From Saprospira grandis DSM 2844 (GTDB lineage Bacteria; Bacteroidota; Bacteroidia; Chitinophagales; Saprospiraceae), in the NCBI GenBank assembly GCA_945888475.1, contig CAMDAB010000010.1, positions 1-52,532 on the forward strand: a stretch of 52,532 nucleotides of DNA. The letters are read 5' to 3'. Shown here one piece after another: positions 1 through 8,078 of this stretch. Position 1 is the stretch's first letter; the number at the start of each line of letters is the position of its first letter. The notes below the pieces were generated by a model that was not told where the DNA came from, searched no databases, and worked only from the letters and a program-made list of their open reading frames with translations. A program made the translations under genes and the position numbers.

Positions 1-36
1 TCTTTCTTTTTGTCCCCTTCCTTCGAAAGGCGGATG

Positions 37-65
37 CAAAGGTAACACTCTTTTTTCTATTCCAA
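37..65 (-). promoter_or_regulatory. Bacteroidota-type promoter, downstream copy of a tandem pair
   Basis: On the minus strand, TTG (63-65) is followed after 18 nt by TACCTTTG (37-44), matching the Bacteroidota sigma-A consensus TTG-N(19-21)-TAnnTTTG. Transcription would leave the window through position 1. A second promoter of the same design lies about 105 bp upstream. Strong tandem promoters preceded by A/T-rich sequence are typical of rRNA operons in this phylum, so the target is probably an rrn operon just outside the window; that last step is inference. Confidence 0.55.
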
Positions 66-141
66 AACTTTTTTGAATTTATTTTGTACTTATTTTCTAG
101 AGCTTCCCTCTTCTTCCTTCTCCTCTTTCTTGAACGGGTTG

Positions 142-172
142 CAAAGGTATAGTACTCTAAGCAAACTTCCAA
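142..172 (-). promoter_or_regulatory. Bacteroidota-type promoter, upstream copy of a tandem pair
   Basis: On the minus strand, TTG (170-172), 20 nt spacer and TACCTTTG (142-149). The context CTTTGCA(A/T)CC after the -7 element is shared with the other copy at 37-65, which suggests duplication. It reads leftward out of the window. The rest of 1-367 is A/T-rich and I see no gene in it; the short plus-strand frame there has no supporting features. Confidence 0.55.
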
Positions 173-367
173 ACTTTTAGGCAAAAAAATTACTAGGATT
201 TTTTGTCCTAGTATTTTTGCAACCACCGCACATGTCTGTTGAACAAAATGCTTTGGCAAAGTTATTACATTAATTCAACTGAACAAATTTATTGTGATGT
301 TTTATGTGGTAATCGTTCATACCATAATATGAAAAGCCTAAATCAAGACTCAAAAGGAGCTATATTC

Positions 368-757
368 CTAAAATTCAGATGTTTTTGCCTGGTTATTTTT
401 GAAAACATAAGCATCGGGAAAATCTTCTGACAATTTATGCATTGCAATAGTTGCCTCGAGTTTTGTAAAGAAGGCGCCCACGTTTAACTTATAGTTAGGT
501 TGTTCATAGGTCCATTCAACTGCAAAATCTTCGTACTCTTTTTCGAAAGCTTCCTTTTTTTCAAGCACTTCATATTTATCTCTCGAAACCATTATTTGAA
601 TACTCCAGGCTTTAATATATCTATCTTTTTTAAAATTAAGTTCTTTTCGAACATCCATCATTTGTCTAATACCAGGTGCTTCACTCACAATAACCTGTGA
701 AGTGGCCGATCCTATAGATAATAAGGTGCAAATTAATGTAAAAAATGAGCTGCGCAT
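368..757 (-). CDS. secreted SPOR-domain protein
   Basis: A 129-aa protein with an N-terminal signal peptide (hydrophobic stretch at about 4-20) followed by one SPOR-like domain (about 50-122). The region from WSIQIMVS through NYKLNVGAFFTKLEA has the alternating beta-alpha pattern of SPOR domains, including the NYK-x-x-VG-x-F motif usual in Bacteroidota. SPOR domains bind denuded glycan strands of peptidoglycan at division sites. The protein would therefore act in the periplasm on cell-wall glycan (family knowledge). It starts 12 nt after the deoC stop codon, so the two are probably co-transcribed from the deoC promoter. No catalytic domain is present. Confidence 0.75.
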   Translation of the reverse strand: MRSSFFTLICTLLSIGSATSQVIVSEAPGIRQMMDVRKELNFKKDRYIKAWSIQIMVSRDKYEVLEKKEAFEKEYEDFAVEWTYEQPNYKLNVGAFFTKLEATIAMHKLSEDFPDAYVFKNNQAKTSEF

Positions 758-769
758 AGTTATCTTTTA

Positions 770-1414
770 TTATTTGATTATATTCATTGAGGCTGATGTT
801 CCAAGTCTGCTTGCTCCAGCAAGCACCAATTGTTCGGCAAATTCTTTTGTTTTAATTCCTCCTGATGCTTTTATTTTTACTTCGGTACCATCGGTAATCA
901 GTTTTAATAACTTAACTGATTCAATACTTGCTCCGCCATTCATACCTGTGGAAGTTTTGACATAGTTAACTCCAAGTTCGATACAAAGTTCGCAAAGTTT
1001 TTTGATTTCATCTTCAGATAGCAAAGCTGTCTCGAGAATGACTTTCATTATTTTACCTTTTAGATGCGTAGCATGGGTAACTGAATCGATATCGTTTCTT
1101 ACATGGGCCCATTTAGCATCCTTGACCGCACAAATATTTGCAACCATATCAATTTCGTCGGCTCCTTCATCGATAGCTCTTTTCACTTCTTCAACTTTTG
1201 AGGAAATGGCCGTGTAGCCCATTGGAAAACCAACTACCGTAACAATATTAACAGGACTTTCCTCCAGAAATAATTTTGCATCCGGAACATAAAATGGCGG
1301 GATGCATACCCCAGCAAAGCTATGCAATATGGACTCTTCGCAAAGTTTTCTTATCTGTGACAAGCTGGCATCAGGTTTTAAAAGGGTATGTTCTATGAGG
1401 TTCGACAGTTTCAT
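770..1414 (-). CDS. deoC: deoxyribose-phosphate aldolase
   Basis: A 214-aa cytosolic class I aldolase that cleaves 2-deoxy-D-ribose 5-phosphate to glyceraldehyde 3-phosphate and acetaldehyde in deoxynucleoside catabolism. The DeoC signatures are intact: Asp89 in DEIDMV, Schiff-base Lys153 in VKTSTG, and the second active-site lysine, Lys182, in IKASGG. Length is normal for the short bacterial DeoC group (about 210-225 aa). It has its own promoter (1451-1481) and is followed at 12 nt by the SPOR gene. No other deo genes are nearby, so it is detached from the classic deo operon. Confidence 0.95.
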   Translation of the reverse strand: MKLSNLIEHTLLKPDASLSQIRKLCEESILHSFAGVCIPPFYVPDAKLFLEESPVNIVTVVGFPMGYTAISSKVEEVKRAIDEGADEIDMVANICAVKDAKWAHVRNDIDSVTHATHLKGKIMKVILETALLSEDEIKKLCELCIELGVNYVKTSTGMNGGASIESVKLLKLITDGTEVKIKASGGIKTKEFAEQLVLAGASRLGTSASMNIIK

Positions 1415-1450
1415 TATTCCGATAAATCTGTTTGGGTAATTTTAAGCGCG

Positions 1451-1481
1451 CAAATTTATGCTTTTTTATGTTGTAAAACAA
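1451..1481 (-). promoter_or_regulatory. promoter of deoC-SPOR
   Basis: Minus-strand TTG (1479-1481), 20-nt spacer, TAAATTTG (1451-1458). The -7 element lies 36 nt upstream of the deoC ATG, which gives a short leader. It separates deoC from the CBS-domain gene upstream. Confidence 0.65.
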
Positions 1482-1498
1482 TAAATGTAAATTAAAAA

Positions 1499-2161
1499 TC
1501 AGGGATTTAGATAACGCATGAGTGCATCGTATCTTGACTTCAAATCTTCGAGATACTCTGATTCGTAAAAGGAGGATTTAACTTCGTAACCAAACCTGGA
1601 TAGCGTTGCAATCACATGTTTCAAATCCTGCCTTGACAGTTTAAGCGTAAGTTCAATTCGTTCGTCACCATAAGACGATGATAAGAAACAGCTTAAAATT
1701 TTGGTATTTTCAGATTCTATGAGTCGTGCAATTTCGGCCAATGAATAATCGCGCGGATTCATTTCCAACACAATAATACCCCCAGGCTGAGTAATGGCAA
1801 CCGTTTCGGCAAAATGTTTTACGATATTCTCGAGGGTTATCAAACCCAGGTATTTATTCTGATTGTTTACAACCGGAACCACCGTAAGGTTAAAATCAAC
1901 AATTAGCTTCATTACGTCGAAGAGATGTCGTTCGGGCGTAACGGATTTAAATATTAACTCCGGATTATTTTCATTGATAGAAAGGTCGGGCTCCATAAAA
2001 TTGAGCACCTCGTCCTCAGACAAAATTCCCAGTAACAGACCATCTTTGAGAACAGGTAGATGTCTGACGTGAAAGTCATTCATCCAATTTAAAGCCTTTT
2101 CCCCGCTATCTTTCCCAACAAGTGGCGGTATGGTATATGAAATCAGATTTGATGCGAGCAT
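1499..2161 (-). CDS. CBS-domain pair protein with ACT-like C-terminus
   Basis: A 220-aa soluble protein. Residues 1-55 and 65-120 form two CBS motifs (VRHLPVLKDGLLLGILSEDEVL and LTVVPVVNNQNKYLGLITLENIV), which together make a Bateman module that usually senses adenine nucleotides. Residues about 125-200 (GGIIVLEMNPRDYSLAEIARLIESEN onward) resemble the ACT-like regulatory fold seen after CBS pairs in AcuB-like proteins. There is no enzymatic domain, so it is probably a regulatory or energy-sensing protein whose ligand cannot be read from sequence. It lies 52 nt downstream of pabA/trpG on the same strand and may be last in the yqeY-cvpA-pabA unit. Confidence 0.8.
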   Translation of the reverse strand: MLASNLISYTIPPLVGKDSGEKALNWMNDFHVRHLPVLKDGLLLGILSEDEVLNFMEPDLSINENNPELIFKSVTPERHLFDVMKLIVDFNLTVVPVVNNQNKYLGLITLENIVKHFAETVAITQPGGIIVLEMNPRDYSLAEIARLIESENTKILSCFLSSSYGDERIELTLKLSRQDLKHVIATLSRFGYEVKSSFYESEYLEDLKSRYDALMRYLNP

Positions 2162-2213
2162 TTATGATTAGATTGTTTAAATGTAGCTATAACGTACAAA
2201 GCGTTCGTTTTGA

Positions 2214-2777
2214 TTAGAACTTTAAAAGATTCATCCAATTGTCCATCATTTGAAGACCTGAGGGAGTTAAAATAGACTCGGGATGAAACTGCACTGCATA
2301 AATTGGTAAGGTATGGTGTCTGAAGGCCATCAACTCTCCCGATTGAGTTTGAGCCAATGGTTTTAGACAATCGGGCAATTTATACAATAACAATGAATGA
2401 TAGCGCATTACCTGCATTGGATTTTCTATACCTTTAAAAATATCAGTCCCATTGTGTTCAACCATAGAAGTTTTACCATGTACGGGTAAACCTGCATTTG
2501 AAAGTTCAGCCCCAAAAAACTCGCCAAGCGCCTGATGTCCCAAACAAATTCCCAAAAAGGGCTTTACCTTATAATAATGTGCAATAATTTTCATCAACTG
2601 TCCAGCTTCAGATGGTCGTCCTGGACCTGGAGATAATACGATTGCATCAAAATCTGACAATTGTTCCAATTCTATTTTATCATTTCGAAATACCCTGCAT
2701 TCAGCGCCAAGCCGGCAGATATAATCGTATAAATTGTAGGTAAAAGAGTCGTAATTATCGATCAGTGCTATTTTCAT
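2214..2777 (-). CDS. glutamine amidotransferase, aminodeoxychorismate/anthranilate synthase component II
   Basis: A 187-aa class I glutamine amidotransferase that hydrolyses glutamine and channels ammonia to the chorismate-processing subunit, for folate (PabA) or tryptophan (TrpG) synthesis. The triad is visible: Cys78 in GICLGHQ, and His165 and Glu167 in QFHPES. The oxyanion strand LSPGPGRPSEAG is intact. Length is normal. PabA and TrpG cannot be separated by motif, and neither pabB nor trpE nor other trp genes are in the window. An isolated amphibolic PabA is therefore somewhat more likely. It follows cvpA by 24 nt. Confidence 0.88.
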   Translation of the reverse strand: MKIALIDNYDSFTYNLYDYICRLGAECRVFRNDKIELEQLSDFDAIVLSPGPGRPSEAGQLMKIIAHYYKVKPFLGICLGHQALGEFFGAELSNAGLPVHGKTSMVEHNGTDIFKGIENPMQVMRYHSLLLYKLPDCLKPLAQTQSGELMAFRHHTLPIYAVQFHPESILTPSGLQMMDNWMNLLKF

Positions 2778-2801
2778 TCAATGGTTTCTATCCGCTGTTA
2801 A

Positions 2802-3344
2802 CTACTGTTTTCTTGTTTTTTTAGGGTCGGTCATTTCTTCTCCGGAAAGTGAATTTACAAATGTAGTCACAAAGGGTGCCAATTTTTTTATCTGCTCTAA
2901 GCCGCTGTCAGAAAAATATTCCAGGGATGAATAGGTAAATGAATTTTCCCTGATTTCCTTATTAATTGCATTTGAAGCATTAAAAAAGTTTAAAATTACT
3001 GCAAATAAGAAGGAAGAAAAAAATGCCATGGAAACTGCGCCCAGATACTTTTCTGTTTTAGCAATTTTGGTATTTTTTAAATTTTTCTCAATTTTTTTGA
3101 AAATAAAAATTCCAACTGAACTAAGCAAAAGAACAATGAATATGAATGCAACGAGAGGTAAAAGTCTGTAATGAAAACCAAAAAAATTAGCCGTAAATTC
3201 AGCAGCAGGCGCCGTTAAGTACATAGAAAACAACAATCCGAATATTATTGCAAGTGCCAAAATACTAATTCTGAATACTCCTTGAGTGTAACCCAGATAG
3301 ATTCCGTAAGCCACAACAAATAGCAATAATATATCTATTATCAT
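2802..3344 (-). CDS. CvpA family membrane protein
   Basis: A 180-aa integral membrane protein with about four transmembrane helices (roughly 2-22, 26-47, 63-85 and 105-125) and a soluble tail. The opening IDILLLFVVAYGIYLGYTQGVFR is typical of the CvpA/colicin V production family, and the central basic loop (FKKIEKNLKNTKIAKTEK) fits too. In enterobacteria CvpA is linked to colicin V export and envelope homeostasis; the biochemical role is not settled. It starts 9 nt after the yqeY stop, so the two are almost certainly co-transcribed. Confidence 0.8.
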   Translation of the reverse strand: MIIDILLLFVVAYGIYLGYTQGVFRISILALAIIFGLLFSMYLTAPAAEFTANFFGFHYRLLPLVAFIFIVLLLSSVGIFIFKKIEKNLKNTKIAKTEKYLGAVSMAFFSSFLFAVILNFFNASNAINKEIRENSFTYSSLEYFSDSGLEQIKKLAPFVTTFVNSLSGEEMTDPKKTRKQ

Positions 3345-3353
3345 ATCAATTAT

Positions 3354-3800
3354 TTAGCCCAATAGTGCTTTTACCCTGGTAGAGATAAGTTTACCATCAG
3401 CCTTACCCAAAAGTCTTTTAGATGCCTCGCCCATCACTTTACCCATATCTTTTGGACCCTGCGCACCCAATTCGGCAATCAGCGATTTCAAAAATTCTTC
3501 GAGTTCGGATTCGCTGAGCTGTTGGGGCAAAAACTCTCTGAGGATAACAATTTCTTCGCGCTCGGTATCGGCCAAATCTTTTCTTCCTCCGGCATCGTAG
3601 CTTGTGGCAGAATCCTCGCGTTGTTTCACCATTGTTTGCAGCATCTTCAGTTCGCGGTCTGGCGTAATTTCCTGTCCCGATCCGTCGGTCTGCATCAACA
3701 GAATTTGGGATTTGATAGCGCGAATGGTTCTTTTGCGCGCTTCGTCTTTGTTTTTCATCGCCTCTTTCAGCGTTTCTGTTACTCTTTCGTTCAGCGTCAT
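3354..3800 (-). CDS. GatB/YqeY domain protein
   Basis: A 148-aa cytosolic protein matching the YqeY family over its full length. It has the N-terminal helical region with KDEARKRTIRAIKSQI, the central LPQQLSESELEEFL segment and the C-terminal GPKDMGKVMGEASKRLLGKADGKLIS, all characteristic of the family. The fold is related to the tRNA-binding tail of GatB, the amidotransferase subunit that corrects misacylated tRNA. A role in tRNA metabolism is usually assumed but is not proven. It is the first gene of the minus-strand run yqeY-cvpA-pabA-CBS. Confidence 0.88.
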   Translation of the reverse strand: MTLNERVTETLKEAMKNKDEARKRTIRAIKSQILLMQTDGSGQEITPDRELKMLQTMVKQREDSATSYDAGGRKDLADTEREEIVILREFLPQQLSESELEEFLKSLIAELGAQGPKDMGKVMGEASKRLLGKADGKLISTRVKALLG

Positions 3801-3945
3801 TTTTTCAATAAATTGTTGTTTATAAATAATCTTATTTTCTAATTTACCCTTAACATATTAACAATACAAAAAGGTTCAATAAAGCCAGCTACCTGCTTTA
3901 GGGTTAAAATAAATCTAAAATTATGAAACTGCAAAACTAAAATAG

Positions 3946-3953
3946 TAATTTTG
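3946..3953 (+). promoter_or_regulatory. -7 element upstream of the thioredoxin-fold gene
   Basis: TAATTTTG matches TAnnTTTG. The -33 region is weak. Transcription would begin at about 3960, downstream of the in-frame ATG at 3955. This favours the ATG at 4006 as the true start. Confidence 0.45.
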
Positions 3954-4005
3954 TATGTTTACATGTCAATTAAAATCAAATTTCATTCCTAATTTTACTC
4001 AACAT

Positions 4006-5109
4006 ATGAAAAATTTTCTTTTTGTAATTTTTATCTGCCTTGCTGCTTTTGCTGATGCTCAGGAAGGAATACAATTTTTTGGCGGAAGCTGGGATGAGGC
4101 TATCGAAACAGCAAAAAAAGAACATAAACTCATTTTTATGGACGCTTACGCTGAGTGGTGTGGTCCCTGCAAACGAATGGCAAAGGAAGTTTTTACCCAG
4201 AAAGAGCTTGGTGATTTTTTCAACAAGTATTTTATTAATGTAAAAATGGACATGGAGAAGGGCGAAGGTCCAAAATTAGCACAGAAATTTAAGGTTTCGG
4301 CCTATCCTACGCTTTTTTTTATTGATGGTGCAGGCGAAGTAGTGAATGTTCAGGTTGGCGGCGTAAATGCCGAACAGCTCCTTGGACTTGCAAAGGTGAG
4401 TATGAACAAGGGCGACAAAAGCAAAAACTTTGAAGAAGAATATGAAAATGGCAACAGGGACCCTGAAATGCTGAAGGCTTACGCTTATGCATTGATGGTG
4501 AGCGGTAAGCCCACCATGAAAATTGCCAACGAATACATTAAAAGCCAGGGAGAAAACAGTTCTGATGCCTTTCTGGAATTTATTTTTGACTTTGCAACAG
4601 AGGCCGATTGCAGTATTTTTGACAAACTGATTCAGCATCGTGAAAAACTTATAAAAATAAAAGGTGAAGAGGTTTTTAGAAATAAAGCTGAAAAAGCCTG
4701 CAACGAAACCGTCAAAAAGGCTTTTAATTTCCTAACTAAAAGTCTGCTTGATGAAGCAAAAAAACAGATGAAGCTGGCTATGCCTTCCTTTGCAGCTGAA
4801 TATGCGCTAAAGGCAGATATTATCTATTTCACAATGGTTAAAGATTTTAAAAAGGCCGGGGCACTTATCGAAAAATATGCTTCTAAATTCGGCAAAAGCA
4901 ATGAAAGCAAACTTCACTTTGCTGCGCAATTAGTAAGTCAGTCATTTGAGGACAAAAAACTGAATCTGAAGGCTGAAAAATGGGCAGCTGCTGCTTATTC
5001 AAAAAAGAAAAGCAAGGAATTTGCCAAAACTTATGCGGTACTGCTTATGAAAAATGGTAAAAATGCCGAGTATAAAAAGTTGGAGGAGGAGATAAAAAAA
5101 ATGAACTAA
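4006..5109 (+). CDS. secreted thioredoxin-fold protein with helical C-terminal region
   Basis: A 367-aa protein from the ATG at 4006. This start opens directly with a signal peptide (MKNFLFVIFICLAAFADAQ); the in-frame ATG at 3955 would add 17 residues before it and precedes the likely transcription start. Residues about 20-130 form a thioredoxin domain with active site Trp51-Cys-Gly-Pro-Cys55 and a cis-proline context at YPTLFF. It is thus probably a periplasmic dithiol oxidoreductase. Residues 140-367 are Lys/Ala-rich and helical, resembling TPR-like repeats (LLDEAKKQMKLAMPSFAAEYALKADIIY). This architecture is common in Bacteroidota; the substrate is unknown. It ends at a shared bidirectional terminator. 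Confidence 0.82.
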   Translation: MKNFLFVIFICLAAFADAQEGIQFFGGSWDEAIETAKKEHKLIFMDAYAEWCGPCKRMAKEVFTQKELGDFFNKYFINVKMDMEKGEGPKLAQKFKVSAYPTLFFIDGAGEVVNVQVGGVNAEQLLGLAKVSMNKGDKSKNFEEEYENGNRDPEMLKAYAYALMVSGKPTMKIANEYIKSQGENSSDAFLEFIFDFATEADCSIFDKLIQHREKLIKIKGEEVFRNKAEKACNETVKKAFNFLTKSLLDEAKKQMKLAMPSFAAEYALKADIIYFTMVKDFKKAGALIEKYASKFGKSNESKLHFAAQLVSQSFEDKKLNLKAEKWAAAAYSKKKSKEFAKTYAVLLMKNGKNAEYKKLEEEIKKMN

Positions 5110-5130
5110 GCTGGAATAAGCTCAGAATGT

Positions 5131-5171
5131 AAAAAACAAAAACCACCTAAAATCGGTGGTTTTTGTTTTTT
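5131..5171. terminator. bidirectional intrinsic terminator
   Basis: A near-perfect inverted repeat: AAAAAACAAAAACCACC (5131-5147), 7-nt loop, GGTGGTTTTTGTTTTTT (5155-5171). The GC core with A/T-rich arms gives a U-tract in both directions. It sits between the convergent thioredoxin-fold and CHU_C genes and overlaps the stop codon of the latter. Confidence 0.9.
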
Positions 5172-7593
5172 ATCTCATCAATGTTACCAGACCTCTTCTT
5201 ACAATAACAGGCTGTGAACTCAAGATTTGCCACTCAATTACATAAATATAAACATCTCTCGGCAGTTCCACTCCTTTGTATTTTCCATTCCAGGCTGCTT
5301 CTTCAGCATTGTCATAGACCAATTGTCCCCAGCGGTTATATATTTTGAAGTTTGTAAGCAACGCTTTATCAAGATTTAATACCTCAAAAAGATCATTCAG
5401 ATTATCCCCATTGGGAGAGAAAGCATTGGGAATATAAAGACAATCGAGCAATACATTGATTGAATCCGCATAATTGCAGGAATTACTATCCGTAACTGTC
5501 ATATAATAGGTGCCAGCTTCAGTTAAAACCAAGGTTGAGTTTGTTGAACCATTGCTCCATAAATAGTTTACCGGTACGGCTGGTCCGTTGGTAGTAATGA
5601 CCACTTCCTCTCCGGGACAAACATAAACGTCAACACCCAAATCAAAAACAGGTAGCGGATTCACGGTTACATTAATTGTATCAGAATTTTCACAATTGTT
5701 CACATCTGTAACCTCTACCCAATAGGTTCCACTTACGCTGACATTAAAAGTATCTGCGCCGGAACCATCCTGCCACAGGTAGTTTGTAAATCCAGTTCCG
5801 GCATTTAATAAACTGGCATTTCCACATTGCGCAATATCGGGGCCAAAATTTATTGCAGGTAAGGGATATACATTTAATACGCCGACCATATCAGTAGCTG
5901 TACATCCGGCAGCATCGGTAACGGTAACAGAATAATTTCCAACTGCATTTGCTTGTAAGGATGAGTTGACAGTTCCGCTATTCCAGGCATAAGACACAAA
6001 GCCTGCACCCGCATCAAACAATACAGAATCACCCAGACATAAATTTTGATCAAGTCCAAGGTTTATGGTTGGGTTACTGACTGTTACATTAATAGAATCC
6101 CTATCAAATAAACCGCAACCAACCGGAACTTCTACCCAATATAGCCCGGAAACTGCCGCATTCAGAACCGCATTGGTTGAGCCATCACTCCATAAGTACG
6201 AATTATAAACAGTATCGAGTTGTATCGTTGCAGTACCTCCACAAAATAAAGTATCAGGACCTAAATCAGGCGCCGGGAAGTTATGTGTTGATGGCACAGG
6301 AACAATATTATTTAAATTAAATAAGGTGCTTCCATTAGCTCCATTGGCTGCGGAATAAGTAGTATTGAACCAGAAACCGGCATGTTGTATGAGACCTGCA
6401 TTTCCTCCGGCAGAAGTTACATTAAGATTGGCTGGCGTTGAAGCGGATGTTAGCCATACATATCCACCACCACCACCACCGCCTGGTCCGTGTGCATCCG
6501 AGGCAAAAATCGTATTCTGAATATTTCCGCCAGTACCTCCTCGAACATTTACGTTTAATGCCGATACAATGGAGGGAACCCTCAAATACACTGAGCCACC
6601 TGCACCGCCCGCTCCTGCACCTTCGTCTCGGGTTAGTAAAGTAACAGATGCTCCGTTGGCAAGAACAGAAAAACCATTACCAGCTATAGATGGTGCATTG
6701 ATCATTACAATTCCCCCACCATTCGCTCCATCTGCGCAGGGCTGATTATTATCTCGAAAGCCACCACCTCCTCCACCACCTAAAAATGCTTTTGCTGGCA
6801 GGGTTGCTAAGGCATAGCCTCCCAAACCAAAAATACCATTGACCCCACAACCCGAATACTCATCACCTCCACGTCCTCCTGCACCAAAATTTCCACCACC
6901 TGCAGCGCCGCAATTACCCGGACTTGTACCACCTCCTCCATTGGCTAATGGGGCACGATGTGAATCTTGTCCAGCGGGTGCAGCAGCAATTCCCTCACCT
7001 TTTTTCCCATGTAAGTTGTTTGCGTAATTATTATTGGAACAACTAAAACCGCCGGTAACCGTCGCTCCGCCAACAAAGCCACGTCCACTTACATCAATGT
7101 TTGCATTAAATATGACAGGTCCGGTTGATTCAAAAACAAGCACTCCCCCGGTTACTCCATTCCAGTTGGGACAGGTTAAGTTACCCGTTATGGTAGGATT
7201 TGAATAAACAGGCACCCGAATTAGCTGAACTGATCCCGTTGTTGTATAGGTTTGGGTTAATGGCGCTGTTAAATTAATAACATTTCCTGCAACAGAAGCT
7301 ATGTTTGCGAATTCGTAATTTCCGGCATTATTGTAAGCAGTAATTTGTCCAAAGGATGCTGTATTGGTTACATCAATAGTCGCACCTTTCATCTGAATAA
7401 TCAACACCCTGTCGCAAGCTACAAAACCAGTAGAAGAACCAACACTAATATTCAAGCCGGCAATATTGGTAACATTGGTGTAGGTGTTAACTATGCCTGA
7501 GATGTTCTCAGATTGACCAAATAATTTATTGTTAGAAAAAGCGCCAAAAATTAATGCTGTAAGCAGAATGGAAATAAATGTAATGTTTTTCAT
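5170..7593 (-). CDS. glycine-rich surface protein with type B T9SS (CHU_C) sorting domain
   Basis: An 807-aa protein from the ATG at 7593. The ATG at 7620 would lie only 5 nt from the -7 element and would precede the signal peptide. The order is: signal peptide (about 1-26); an N-terminal beta-rich region; a glycine-rich part (about 185-400) with runs of seven or more Gly; four Ig/PKD-like repeats of about 65 residues each, starting near 443, 515, 585 and 650 (pattern NLG-D...C...YLWS-GS...G-Y-V-VTD...C...I-V); and a CHU_C domain (about 722-807, IPNAFSPNGDNLNDLFEV ... YNRWGQLVYDN). The last domain directs export by the type IX system and surface attachment. The role is probably adhesin-like; the binding partner is unknown. 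Confidence 0.88.
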   Translation of the reverse strand: MKNITFISILLTALIFGAFSNNKLFGQSENISGIVNTYTNVTNIAGLNISVGSSTGFVACDRVLIIQMKGATIDVTNTASFGQITAYNNAGNYEFANIASVAGNVINLTAPLTQTYTTTGSVQLIRVPVYSNPTITGNLTCPNWNGVTGGVLVFESTGPVIFNANIDVSGRGFVGGATVTGGFSCSNNNYANNLHGKKGEGIAAAPAGQDSHRAPLANGGGGTSPGNCGAAGGGNFGAGGRGGDEYSGCGVNGIFGLGGYALATLPAKAFLGGGGGGGFRDNNQPCADGANGGGIVMINAPSIAGNGFSVLANGASVTLLTRDEGAGAGGAGGSVYLRVPSIVSALNVNVRGGTGGNIQNTIFASDAHGPGGGGGGGYVWLTSASTPANLNVTSAGGNAGLIQHAGFWFNTTYSAANGANGSTLFNLNNIVPVPSTHNFPAPDLGPDTLFCGGTATIQLDTVYNSYLWSDGSTNAVLNAAVSGLYWVEVPVGCGLFDRDSINVTVSNPTINLGLDQNLCLGDSVLFDAGAGFVSYAWNSGTVNSSLQANAVGNYSVTVTDAAGCTATDMVGVLNVYPLPAINFGPDIAQCGNASLLNAGTGFTNYLWQDGSGADTFNVSVSGTYWVEVTDVNNCENSDTINVTVNPLPVFDLGVDVYVCPGEEVVITTNGPAVPVNYLWSNGSTNSTLVLTEAGTYYMTVTDSNSCNYADSINVLLDCLYIPNAFSPNGDNLNDLFEVLNLDKALLTNFKIYNRWGQLVYDNAEEAAWNGKYKGVELPRDVYIYVIEWQILSSQPVIVRRGLVTLMR

Positions 7594-7625
7594 ATTCAGT
7601 TCAGTTAGAAAATAATCCAATTATG

Positions 7626-7633
7626 CAAAGATA
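7626..7633 (-). promoter_or_regulatory. -7 element of the CHU_C gene
   Basis: Minus-strand TATCTTTG, 33 nt before the ATG at 7593. No clear TTG at the expected distance. It helps to decide the start of the gene. Confidence 0.5.
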
Positions 7634-7728
7634 ATCAACTAAATAAATAATTAAATTTTTAATCAAATTTTTATCATTTGCAAATTAAAGCGCACCAAAG
7701 ATGTTCATAAATTCATAATTAATCCATT

Positions 7729-7756
7729 TTGATATTGTCAAAAAAATCTATATTTG
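7729..7756 (+). promoter_or_regulatory. possible promoter of the 43-aa membrane peptide gene
   Basis: TTG (7729-7731), 17-nt spacer, TATATTTG (7749-7756). The spacer is shorter than usual. The leader to the ATG at 7859 would be about 95 nt. A second, poorer TTTG box occurs at about 7803. Confidence 0.35.
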
Positions 7757-7858
7757 ACAACTGCCCCTTAAAAAACTTGGACTAATTTTAAATTTCAAGA
7801 TAATATTTGTATCTTACGCTCGCTTTTAAAAATTAACCGACTAAAAAATATAATTGTT

Positions 7859-7990
7859 ATGAGCAATCATCACAAAGTTTGGGGATCTGAACGTTTTCTT
7901 ATGGGCCTTGCGCTATTTCTTATCATTTTCATGATGCTTTGGGCCTATGTTTATTTCATGAATGACGATTTTCTTCCAAAAGCAAAATAA
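7859..7990 (+). CDS. small single-span membrane protein (43 aa)
   Basis: A short open frame with polar N-terminus MSNHHKVWGSERF, one strongly hydrophobic helix (about 14-33, rich in Leu, Ile, Phe and Met) and a short charged tail ending FLPKAK. The composition is that of a real membrane peptide rather than random A/T-rich DNA, and a Bacteroidota -7 box lies upstream. I do not recognise a family. It could be a small subunit or regulator of a membrane complex. It is 88 nt upstream of the degenerate activator gene on the same strand, so co-transcription is possible but not shown. Confidence 0.55.
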   Translation: MSNHHKVWGSERFLMGLALFLIIFMMLWAYVYFMNDDFLPKAK

Positions 7991-8078
7991 CTAAGCCCCT
8001 CGGCAAAATTTACAGGAGCGGACATTACTGCATTGCAGAGATGTGCCGCTTTTTTGCTTAGTATAAAGCCAAAAACCG

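Noticed and set aside
239-430. 63-aa plus-strand frame near the left edge
   Set aside because: A/T-rich, overlaps the end of the SPOR gene and lacks any promoter or domain.
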